In this document: positions 1 through 9,400 of the stretch, in pieces
How positions within the stretch are numbered: position 1 is the first letter of the stretch
Layout: every line of letters begins with the position of its first letter
Position numbers and translations under genes: made by a program
Notes under the pieces: generated by a model
Database searches by the model: none
What the model was told of the DNA's origin: nothing
Seen by the model: only the letters and a program-made list of their open reading frames with translations
NCBI GenBank assembly: GCA_016618085.1
Contig: JABLTG010000056.1
Location: 38,461-102,460, forward strand
Direction: 5' to 3'
DNA from: Neovahlkampfia damariscottae
Taxonomy: Eukaryota > Heterolobosea > Selenaionea > Neovahlkampfiida > Neovahlkampfiidae
Length of the DNA: 64,000 nucleotides

Positions 1-773
1 CCATGAGTGGAAGAATCGAATTTCAAAAAGTATTTCTTGAATATTTCATACACCAAATAAGTTATCCCTCCTTGAGGAATACTACGTGTCAAATCAGTTA
101 AATTTCCTCTCCAAAAACCTCTTAAACCTTCATTCTTGAAAATATCTTTGACAATTTGGATATTGGATATTTTCACTTTTCCAGGAGCTTCTCTTGAACG
201 AAATTCATGAGTTTGTTGTAAAATTGTAATTCTAGTTAATGGAGCTCCTAAACATCTTGCAAATGAAGTTGCAACTGCTCCAGCTACAAACAATTTAAAT
301 CTAAAATAAGGGTCTTTTTTTTCTTCATCTAATAAATTCTCTACTTTTACATCCATTAATGGAGCTAATCTCCAATATCTATGTCTAAACGTGGTTTCTT
401 TCTCTTCATCACCTAAAATATGAGATGAAAATTCTTCCCATTGAATAACACCTGTTAAAAGTTGTCAACAATTTATTGTCGAAGAGTTACCATCATGATT
501 TGTGTCCTTAAGTTCAATTAAATCATTCACGCATTTTTGAATCATTTTTATACCTTCTGGTGAATGTATTTTTGATAATTCCGCAGTGGTGTCTGAATCA
601 GGATCAGAAACTATTGAATAAACCAACACATCTCGAACTAATTTTGATAATTCGTTTGAATCAAGAACATTATCTTCATTGGTGTCATAATAGTCAAATA
701 TCGATTTTAATTGTTCCTTGTTTATCTTTTTTCCTTTCAAAAGGTCTTGGACAATGTCTCCTCTTGTTGACAT
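1..773 (-). CDS. EF-hand mitochondrial carrier (calcium-regulated SLC25 type), 3' end outside window
   Basis: Two exons, 491-773 and 1-451, joined across a 39-nt intron (452-490) that rebuilds the second EF-hand (loop DTNHDGVIQWEEF). The first loop is DTNEDNVLDSNEL. Downstream, the reading continues into a mitochondrial carrier fold with the pattern PLTRITILQQ and, later, GLRGFWRGNLTD, typical of SLC25 repeats. By family knowledge, such proteins exchange adenine nucleotides or related solutes across the inner mitochondrial membrane under calcium control. The substrate cannot be read here. The start is the only ATG, with CCAATCAAT on the plus strand 16 bp upstream. The gene runs off the left edge, so at least one full carrier repeat is missing. 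Confidence 0.9.
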
Positions 774-917
774 AAATAAAATGAACTACCAATCAATTTC
801 CATCAAATTGTATCATGAATTCATTCTGTATTTTTTGAAGAATAAATCAGTTCTTTTTTTTTATTGATGTGTCCAATCAAAAAGTTTGGATACATCCAAA
901 CATTTTCCAATACAAAA

Positions 918-2548
918 ATGTCCAACGAAGAAGAGAAGAAAAAAGATTTTGAACATCCAATGCAAGTGGAAGACTTCAGAAAATATGGTTATCAAATGAT
1001 TGATACTATTTGTGATTACTACACAAATGTTGAAAAAAAACCAGTTTTGTCCACAGTGGAACCTGGTTACCTTCAAAAACTTCTTCCTGAAGAAGCACCT
1101 GAAAGTAAGGAAAAAAAAATTTTTTACACAACTAAGAACCTGAAGAATGGTCAAAAATTATGGAAGACATTGAAAAACACATAATGCCTGGTTTTTTTTT
1201 TAAAAGTTTTTTTTAACATTTTTAATAGGAGTAACTCATTGGCAACATCCACAATTTTTTGCTTACTTTTCTTCAAATCATTCTTATCCAGGTATTTTGG
1301 GAGAAATGATGTCCGGAATGTTCAATGTCATTGGATTCAACTGGTTTTTAATATTTGAAGATTTTTTAATACTTTTTGAAGGATTTGCTCACCAGCTTGC
1401 ACTGAATTAGAAGCTATTGTTTTAGATTGGATGGCTAAAGTTTTTAAACTTCCTGATTGCTATCTTTCCAAAGGAAAAGGAGGTGGTGTCATTCAAGGTA
1501 CTGCGAGTGAGGCAACTTTGACTGCATTGCTTGCAGCTAAATCAAAAGCTCTCAAACAAGGAAATAAATTCGAAAAATTAATAGTATATTCAAGTGATCA
1601 AGCTCATTCATCGATCAAAAAAGCTTGTATGATTGCAGGAATTCCAGATGAACAAATCAGAATGATCGAAGGAGATGAAAATTTTGAATTAGATCCAGAA
1701 ACACTTCAAAAATTAATTAAGGTGCACATTGATCAATATTAACATTTTAAGGAAGATAAATCAAAAGGATTTTGTCCATTTTTTGCTGTAGCAACTGTTG
1801 GAACAACTTCATCCACTGCAATTGATGATATTTCAAAAATAGCTCCTTTATGTGCTAAAGAAGATGTTTGGTTACATATTGATGCGGCTTTTGTTGGATC
1901 TTCTTGCATTTGTCCTGAATTTAGAGATTACTTGAATGGAATTGAAGACGCATGTTCATTCGTTTATAATCCACATAAATGGATGTTAACAAATTTTGAT
2001 TGTTCAATTCTTTGGGTGAAAGATAGAATTCATCTCATCAATGCATTAGATATAACACCTGAATATCTCAGAAACAAAGCAAGCGAATCAGGATCAGTGA
2101 TTGATTACAGAAATTGGCAAATCCCATTGGGAAGAAGATTTAGAGCTTTGAAATTATGGTTTGTCATTAGAACATACGGAATTGAAGGATTACAAGCATT
2201 CATTAGACATGTAACAATTTTCTGTTTTTTTTTTTTTACATTTTTATCAAGCATGTCGAAATGGCAAAATGGTTTGAAGCTGAAATTGAAAAAGATGAAA
2301 GATTTGAAATTTGCGCTAAAAGAACATCCTCATTAATCTGTTTTAGACTCAAAAATCAATCAAATGAAAAAAACAAACAATTATTGGATAATTTGAATAA
2401 TTCAGGAAAAGTATACTTGGTCCATACAGAATTAAAAAAAAAATATGTCATCAGAATGGCAATTTGTGGAACAAATACAAAAAAAGAACATGTTGAAAAT
2501 GCGTTGAAATTGATTTTAGCAGAAACAGACAAAATTTTAAAAGAATAA
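918..2548 (+). CDS. Aromatic L-amino-acid decarboxylase (PLP group II)
   Basis: Six exons (918-1104, 1137-1190, 1229-1343, 1382-1721, 1752-2210, 2252-2548) give 483 residues. The splices restore family blocks: [31 protein letters not shown] and [23 protein letters not shown] holds the PLP lysine. By family, the enzyme decarboxylates tyrosine, tryptophan or DOPA-like substrates. The choice between aromatic and histidine decarboxylase is not certain. An in-frame ATG at 867 would add 17 residues, but it lies in the TCCAATCAAAA promoter-like motif, so I prefer 918. Full family length with no broken motif. It is divergent from the carrier gene on the left. Confidence 0.92.
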
Positions 2549-2694
2549 AATTTTATATCAGAGAATATTAGCCATATCCTTAAATTTAGAATCATATTGA
2601 ATCATTTGGTCAATTAGAACAAACATCATTTCATCATCTACGAATCATCGATTTGTAAAAGACGAAGATTTTTTTAAAAAAAAAAATTTGGTTT

Positions 2695-3719
2695 TTATTC
2701 ATCAAAATAATCTTCTTCGTCATCTTCTGAATTATAATCTTCTTCTTCCTCTTCTTCTTCAGAATGTTCACCAACTTCTTCTTCCGAATCATCTTCAAGA
2801 AATTCTTCATCAAGTTCTTGATCTTCGACAGTTGAATTTCTTTTTTTTCTTTTGACTTGAGGAACTGATTTCTTTAAATTTGAAATTCTTTTTTCAGCTT
2901 CATATTCTTCTTCTTCACTTTTTCTTTTTCTTTTGAATTTCAAGTCAGAATATTGATATGCATCTGATTTTTCCAATGCTCTATTTTGTTTACTTTGTAA
3001 CTTCGCAGATTCAATTGCAATATATCTGTCATCTTTAATGATTGGTGTTTGTGTTGTTGTTGTTTTAGTTTTTCTTTTATTTTCTTTTGAAGCAATTTTA
3101 AAAGAGCTCAAAGTTGCATCTTTAAGTGAATGTGGTTTCAAAACCCATTTATCATTAATTTCACCTTGTTGTACTAAAACATCATCTGAGCTATAATATA
3201 AACTTTAAACCTTTTTTTTGATTACCTAATATATAGATGATTCTTTGACATTGTTTGTTCAGAAATATCAAAATAAGTTTCACCCACTTTTAACTGAATT
3301 GAACCATCATCCCAGTGTATAATCCTTGCATTAGATTCATCTGGATGCCCTTCACGACGTCTCCATCGAATTACATTTTTCGTTTTTCCAATTTCTTCTT
3401 TTAGATTTTCAGGTGTGAACTGTTTCTTTTGAATGGATAAAGTTGAAGGTAATTTGAAGAAAATTAATTTTGTGTTTTTTTGAGGTTTGTCAAATTTTGG
3501 TACTTTAATTTTTTTTACATCTCCAAAAAGTGTTTCTTCTGTTTCATCTTCATCAGAATCACTTCCGAAAATTTCTTTTATATCTTCATCGTTTAATTCT
3601 TCTTCTTCTTGCTTTTTTTCTTCATCATCAGAAAAATCATCACCTGGTTGTGTTTCTCTTAAAGGAGCTTCATCTTCTTCTTCGTCAACATAATTAAATT
3701 CACCTTCAACTTTGCTCAT
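2695..3719 (-). CDS. LEO1: LEO1, subunit of the PAF1 transcription elongation complex
   Basis: Two exons (3226-3719, 2695-3190) with a 35-nt intron, 329 residues. The N-terminal third is strongly acidic. It is followed by the LEO1 core with NVIRWRRREGHPDESNARI and the block SDDVLVQQGEINDKWVLKPHS, completed only after splicing, then a basic region and an acidic tail. In the PAF1 complex LEO1 works with RNA polymerase II on elongation and histone modification in the nucleus. The acidic ends create serine-rich shadow frames on the other strand. TTTGATTGG (plus-strand reading) lies about 20 bp upstream of the start. Confidence 0.93.
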
Positions 3720-3837
3720 GTTTCTGTTTTGAAAGTTGTTTGATTGGATAATAAAAATTATTAATTGTATTTTTTGTTTTTTTTTTTAAAAAATACGAAT
3801 ATTGTTGATTTTTTTCTTTAACATTGATTGGACGTTG

Positions 3838-3870
3838 GTAAGCCAATAAAAAACACCAAAACTTTTTCAG
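3838..3870 (+). other. Possible intron in the 5' untranslated region of the coiled-coil gene
   Basis: GTAAGCCAAT...TTTTTCAG is 33 nt long, the modal intron size in this window, and lies between an ATTGATTGG motif (3824-3832) and the first ATG at 3885. If it is an intron, transcription must begin at or just upstream of the ATTGATTGG element. Inference from length and splice-site form only. Confidence 0.45.
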
Positions 3871-3884
3871 CGGCAAAAACGGAC

Positions 3885-4196
3885 ATGGAAAGTTTAGATC
3901 GTCAACGCACAGGACTTAAAGAAGTACAAGTCAACACATACCAAACACCAACAAAATCAAAAAAAGCTTTGGAAAAATCTATCAAAGTTGCAGAAGATTC
4001 CACTGACAAAGACACTGTACAAGATTTAAAATTACAAATTGAACATTTAAAATTAAAAAACTCTGAACAAGAAAGAATTGTTAGATTACAAAGAGAAACT
4101 ATTAATAACTTGAAAACTATTGTCCAAAGAAATGAAGAGAATTCAGTTAAAATTCAACATGCTCCTCATAAAGGAATCTTTTGGGAAGAAAAATAA
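3885..4196 (+). CDS. Small coiled-coil protein, family not recognised
   Basis: A single coding exon of 103 residues, starting MESLDRQRTG and ending with GIFWEEK. The middle (about residues 40-85) is rich in Leu, Lys and Glu with heptad-like spacing (DLKLQIEHLKLKNSEQ), so a coiled coil is likely. No catalytic motif is visible. The reading frame extends upstream without an ATG across a probable 5' untranslated intron, so 3885 is the best start. It is divergent from LEO1. No function is proposed. Confidence 0.7.
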   Translation: MESLDRQRTGLKEVQVNTYQTPTKSKKALEKSIKVAEDSTDKDTVQDLKLQIEHLKLKNSEQERIVRLQRETINNLKTIVQRNEENSVKIQHAPHKGIFWEEK

Positions 4197-4229
4197 AAAT
4201 TAAATTAAAAAAAAAACTATTTTTTCACA

Positions 4230-4337
4230 ATGGTATTCAACTCCAAAGGACTTTTGGATGTTGATCAAAGAGTTTCAGTTTTTTTCAGAAGAAATCGAAA
4301 ACAGAAGAAGAAGTTTTTACATCAGACATATAGTTAG
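4230..4337 (+). CDS. Possible 35-residue basic small ORF
   Basis: ATG to TAG, coding for MVFNSKGLLDVDQ followed by a Lys/Arg-rich second half. It begins 33 bp after the previous gene and its stop overlaps the stop of the convergent DUF4116 gene by 4 bp, the same arrangement seen at two better supported gene ends. There is no ATTGG-type element close upstream and no recognisable family, so it may be 3' untranslated sequence. Confidence 0.25.
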   Translation: MVFNSKGLLDVDQRVSVFFRRNRKQKKKFLHQTYS

Positions 4338-5134
4338 GAGAAACAAAAGTGTATATTTTTAATATTTGTTAATTCTGACATAAGTTTGAAGTACTTTTTC
4401 GATTTCCATTGCAACTCTTTATCTTTTTGTAGTTCCTTTGAAGCACAAGACAAACAAAATTCATTAATGTCAAGCAACTCAAACATGAATTTTTTATCTG
4501 ATTTAATTTCATTTGATGCAAATTCAAGTGAGTTCCATTGTGATTTGACAGCTGACTTTACTAATTCTTTATCATTTTTTAATTCATTTGAGCAGTACTC
4601 CAAAGCTAAACCATTATATTTTACAGCTGTTTTTAAAAGATCATTGTCTGTTGTTAAATTTTTTGGCAACAGAGACACAACTTTCCAGTTCTTTTCAAGA
4701 ATTCTTTTCACAAAATTTTTGTTTTGTTGTAAACGAGATGACACTTCACTGAAGACGTTTTCATTGTCTTCAATAAGAGGAATCAGGAATTTTTCCTCTG
4801 ATTTTAATCTTTCTGAAGCCCAGTAAAGAGAAAATGGATCTTGTCCAATTGCTTCTGAAATAACATCTTCGTCATCCAGAAGACTTTCGTGTGAAAATCT
4901 AACAATTTGAAATTTTTGTTTTACTAAACCTATTACTAGTGATTTATCTTTTTTGGTGTTTGGTGAAGCAAATTCAAAATTTTCTGTGTTAATTTTTTGT
5001 TTAATTTTTTTTGGTGATGTTTCTAGTTGAAGATTTTGTATTTCTCGTAAAATTAGTTCTCGTTTTCTTTTTAAAGTAGTTGGTAAATTGTTGTTAATAG
5101 TAGGTGATGTGAATTGTCTAAACTGCTTCTCCAT
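4334..5134 (-). CDS. DUF4116-repeat protein
   Basis: Single exon, 266 residues. The start is the ATG of MEKQFRQFTSP. A longer frame would begin with a non-ATG codon. From about residue 85 it has 23 to 25-residue helical repeats of the DUF4116 type: a charged stretch, a few hydrophobics, then LEYCSNELKNDKELV or LEFASNEIKSDKKF. The family is common in some amoeboflagellates and in bacteria of amoebae. Its function is unknown; a protein-interaction scaffold is an inference. It faces a second DUF4116 gene across 186 bp, suggesting an inverted duplication. CTGATTGG lies at 5153-5160. Confidence 0.85.
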   Translation of the reverse strand: MEKQFRQFTSPTINNNLPTTLKRKRELILREIQNLQLETSPKKIKQKINTENFEFASPNTKKDKSLVIGLVKQKFQIVRFSHESLLDDEDVISEAIGQDPFSLYWASERLKSEEKFLIPLIEDNENVFSEVSSRLQQNKNFVKRILEKNWKVVSLLPKNLTTDNDLLKTAVKYNGLALEYCSNELKNDKELVKSAVKSQWNSLEFASNEIKSDKKFMFELLDINEFCLSCASKELQKDKELQWKSKKYFKLMSELTNIKNIHFCFS

Positions 5135-5320
5135 CTTCAACTGTAGATCGAGCTGATTGGTTCAACAAGAATTTAGCGGGAACTGTTTGTAAATATGATT
5201 AATTCCAATCAAACTTTAAATCATATTTATTTTCAAAACAAATTTGTATGATTGTTTTCATTTGTATTTCAAATACAAAATTGAAACAACAATTCTCACA
5301 TTTCATTGGATAAACAGTTT

Positions 5321-6816
5321 ATGGAAGAAGATGAAAAACAGAGCATTTTGAAATTGGTCAAAATAAATGGATGGAACTTAGAATTTGTTTCAAAAAAATT
5401 TCAAAATGACTTTGATGTTGTTTTGACGGCTGTTAATAATGAAGGAAGAAGTCTGAAATTTTCAAGTGAAAAATTAAAAAATAACAGAAAAATTGTCATA
5501 GAAGCGATAAGAAATGATCCACGCTCCATTTTATATGCATCATTAAATTTACAATCAGACAGAGAAATTGCACTGAGTGTTGTCTCAAGAAATGGATTGA
5601 CACTGGATTTTTTAAACGAGTTTAAAGGAGACGAGGAGGTTTTATTGGAGGCAATCAAACAAAATCCAATTGCTTTTTTGTATTCTAGAAAAAAAATACA
5701 AAAAAAATTACCATTTTTGAGAAAAGTTTGTTCCATTTCTGGAGGTTTAGTTCAATACATGAATGAAAAATTTAGAGTTGACAAAGAGTTAGGAATGAAT
5801 GTTGTGAAAAATAGTCCAAAATCTTATACATTTTTATCAGAGATACTGAGGAAAGACAAAGATATAGCATTGGAAACCATAAACACAAACGGAGATTTTT
5901 TTCAACTTTTGCATCCATCATTGAAAGATAATGAAGAAATAGTTTTGAAAGCGATAGAAACTTGTAAATGGATAAATCCAATTCAGTATGCTTCTGAAAG
6001 ATTAAAAAATCATCGAGAAATTGTGTTAAGAGCAATCGAAAAAAATGGAAATTTTTATGTACATGCTTCTCTCAAATTGCGATTAGATGTAGAAATTGCA
6101 AAGAAAGCTTTGGGTAAAGAACCAAATGCAATTGAACATGTTCCTTTTGAAATTGAAAATTATGAAGAATTGGTCCTTGAAACGTTGAAAGTTGATTCTT
6201 GTAAGAAAAAATATCATGTTAATCCTCAGCAATGATTCATTACATTAAAAATGAAAAACTATTAAATAACAAGGAATTCATATTGAAAACAATTGGTATT
6301 GACACAAAAATTGCTGAAAAACGATGGTTTGTATTTAAGAATGATATTGACATCATTTCTAAATTGATATCTAAAAATGGTGATAATATTAGCAAGATAG
6401 ATTTTAGAAAAAGTGATTGGAATGATGATTTATTAATCATTGGTTTAAAAAATTCAGGTCTTGCTATTCAATTCATTCCTCTATCTCTGTTAACAAAGCG
6501 AATGGCTTTCACGGCAGTTCAACAAAATTCAGAAGCCTTTAAATATTGTATCAATTTTTGTGATGACAAAGAATTGACATTATTAGTTGTTTCTTCAAAT
6601 GGAAAGATGTTAAAGTATGCACATGAAAGTCTCAAAGAAAATAAAGAAATTGCTTTGGCAGCAGTTACGCAAAACAAAGAAGCATATAAATTCATTAACG
6701 ATTCATTAAAATATGACATTGACATTTATCTGAAATATCAAAAAATGTCTCCTTTGTTGCGTCCAATAAAATCACAAAAAATTTGGAGATTGAAAGATTT
6801 ATCATTTACATTTTGA
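5321..6816 (+). CDS. DUF4116-repeat protein, two exons
   Basis: Exons 5321-6200 and 6230-6816 give 488 residues. The two halves appear as overlapping frames (TGA/ATG overlap). A GTAAG...CTCAG intron of 29 nt at 6201-6229 joins them in frame, so no frameshift is needed. About 17 repeats of roughly 25 residues follow one pattern (SEKLKNNRKIVIEAI, ASERLKNHREIVLRAIEK). Start ATG 5321 lies just after CATTGG at 5304-5309. Function unknown. Head-to-head with a shorter relative on the other strand. Confidence 0.85.
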
Positions 6817-6841
6817 GGAAGAAGGATGAAATAAAAATTTA

Positions 6842-9352
6842 TTATTCGAAATATAAATTTCCATTTTCTACTACTTTATCAAAAGGAACTTCTTTACCAA
6901 TTTTATAACCTAAGCCACAACTACAATCACCAACATGATCATTTGACATACTATTCCAGATACATCTTCCTAATTTTTTTCCATCACCTAAATCGGTTGC
7001 GCTAATGATATGAATGTAAACTTTCTTTCTTCTAATCTTTGGTTTATACATGTCAATAAAAAAAGTGACAGCTTCATCATAAGTTGTCTCATGAGTATAA
7101 GAAAAAGGGAATAATTTGATAAATGCTTTTAAAATATCTTTCATATTGAAACATAAAAATATTGGAACAGTCTTAAATTCTTCAATATTCAGGATAGAAT
7201 CGAACAAATCAAGTTCATCATCATGTCTTGAAATTTGATCATTTTCTAAACAATCTTGACAATAGTGTGTCAAATTTGCCATGTAAATAATACATGTGGC
7301 ATTCTTGTATACTCTTTGTTCCCATTTTTTTCTTTCTGAAAAATGACCACCAACATGAGCAAGTCTTGAAAAAGTTAAAAATTTAGAAGATCATTACTTG
7401 AATGGATCTCCATTAATATGAATCACCCTTTCATCTCGAGCTGAAAATCCAAATGATTTGGTGTATGTATGCAAACAATCTTCATCTGATAAAGTTAATG
7501 AAGACTGATGTCGAAATAAAGACAGATTATCCAAAAGACTGAAAAGTTAATTTGTTGTTATAAGTTGTTACTAAGGAATTCCTCGTTGAAGCATATTCGT
7601 GTGGGAACCAATTTCAGGTTTGATATAATTCCAAACATATTCAGCTGCTTTTGCAATTTCTTCTGTATAGAAAGAAGGATCACTTAACATGTCGTTCTTT
7701 TGAATTTGTCTTAATTTTTCCATCTCTTCCATTGTTCTATCATCAATTTGATGTCCAAAAATAACTCTAGCTCTTTCAATATTTGATTTCAAAGTTGAGA
7801 TGACATTCTCATATAAAATATGTTTTTCATATTCTCTTTCTTCCTCTGTGAATCCAATTTCATCACTTTTATGATGATTCATCAAGAAATTCTTAAACCT
7901 GTCAAATACTGTTAATTCATTTGTCAATTTACAGAGTATTTTTTCCTGTTTCGGAAGCACCCAAAATGATTATTTTATTCATTTCAAAAGGTATTAATTT
8001 TGATTTATGAATCAATGAATCAATTTTAGAATACTGAGAAATTGATATTCCTTTGGTTGTGTAATAAATATGATCAATCAAAACTCCGTTTGAAAACACT
8101 GCATCTTCGTTATCATAAAAAAGTGGAAAATCATTATAGAATAAATCATTTGAAATCAAAGAACAATAAGAAACTGATGTTTCATTGATTTGAATCAGTT
8201 CTGTTTCTAATTTCTCTTTTTTGTTCATTCCAATTCCTCCAACTATTAAAAATTGATTATCATCAAGAAATTGCATTGAATGTCCAAATCTTGGTTTTAC
8301 AGATGTTGAATATGAGTACCATGATCCATTTGAGTATTTTAATAATTCATTAAGATCCGCCTTTTTGGATAAATTATAACCTCCATAAATGAACATTGAA
8401 CCATTTGCTTCCTATAAAAAGTTAAAAAAAAACTACTTTGATAATTTTTTACAATAGCTGAATGAAAATGTCTTCCTATTGTTGGTGGGTTTGTGTATGT
8501 CATATCTTCAAGATATTTAGTGTCAAAATCATATTCAAAAAAACAACATGGGTCAACATAAGAATCATCATTTCCTTTGGTCAATCCTCCAAAAATCAAC
8601 ATTTTTTCATCTATAATTATAGCTGTGTGACCGAAGATGGTGGGTTTGTTTGATTGTGAATCTAATTTAAATCTGTTTCCTGAATTTTTTTTCTTTGAAG
8701 ATACAAAAGAACCAGCTGAAGAACCCATAGAAAATAAAATATCATTTTCATCTACAGTGTATTCAACTGAAACCCAATTCTGATTTTCTTAATAAAGAAA
8801 GTGTTAAATTTTTTTATAAAAAATAAATACCGAAATCAAAGGAATACAAAGATGAAAATATTCTTTCTGTTTCAAAATTTACACCACCAAAAATGTATAT
8901 TTTATCTCTGTGCAATACTGCTGAATGAAATGACCGACTTTCAGGAACTTCACCTTTTTGAAAACAAATCTTCATTGATTCTTCGTCTAATTTGAGTTCA
9001 GAATTAAAAAAAAATATATCATACCAAAATTATACATGAATAGAGATATATTTTCAATTTCTTTTTGTTGTTTTAATTTTACTTCTTGTCCACCAATAAT
9101 ACATCCAAAAGCATTTGAATCTTTTTTTTTTATTTTGGTGATGGAATGTCCAATCTTTTTATCATTGAAAAAATGTGATTTTATAGGTACCACTTGGTAC
9201 ATTGGCGGTTCAATTTCTGATATCAAAAGTTGATTCCCACTATTTGTGTAGTTTGTAATTCCAATTATTCTAGATCCTTTGGTTGGTGAGTTGACATCTT
9301 GATCTTTTGTTTTAATAAACCAAGAATTTTTCTTGTTCAACAAAACTGACAT
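6842..9352 (-). CDS. Kelch beta-propeller fused to a degenerate G-protein alpha subunit
   Basis: Seven exons (9025-9352, 8831-8986, 8453-8787, 7933-8411, 7572-7898, 7398-7538, 6842-7364) make one frame of 762 residues. Residues 1-415 are kelch repeats (RSFHSAVLHRDKIYIFGG, RFGHSMQFLDDNQFLIVGG). Residues 418-762 follow G-alpha order: P-loop ILGASETGKNTL, a helical domain, a switch I-like CLHTYTKSFGF, switch II HVGGHFSERKKW, FNMKD and an ATD motif. Against canonical G-alpha, the P-loop Ser is Asn, the switch I Arg is Tyr, the DVGGQ Asp and Gln are both His, and NKKD is NMKD. GTP hydrolysis therefore looks impaired (inference). It probably acts at the membrane-cytoplasm interface. ATTGGTTAA lies 17 bp upstream of the ATG. 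Confidence 0.88.
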
Positions 9353-9400
9353 AATTTCTTAAAGTAAATTAACCAATAAAAATACAAAATAAAAAAAGAT

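Noticed and set aside
867-920. Upstream in-frame ATG for the decarboxylase
   Set aside because: It lies on the promoter-like CCAATCAAA motif and the added residues are not conserved.
3487-3693. Serine-rich plus-strand ORF
   Set aside because: It is the antisense of the acidic Glu/Asp codons of LEO1. The same applies to 59393-59662 and 60621-60899 opposite acidic or Lys-rich regions.
6232-6816. Second DUF4116 ORF overlapping the first in another frame (possible frameshift or pseudogene)
   Set aside because: A 29-nt GTAAG...CTCAG intron at 6201-6229 joins both parts in frame, so one intact gene explains it.
7571-8728. Several overlapping short kelch ORFs that could be a broken gene
   Set aside because: All breaks coincide with 33-43 nt GT...AG introns and the spliced length is a multiple of three.
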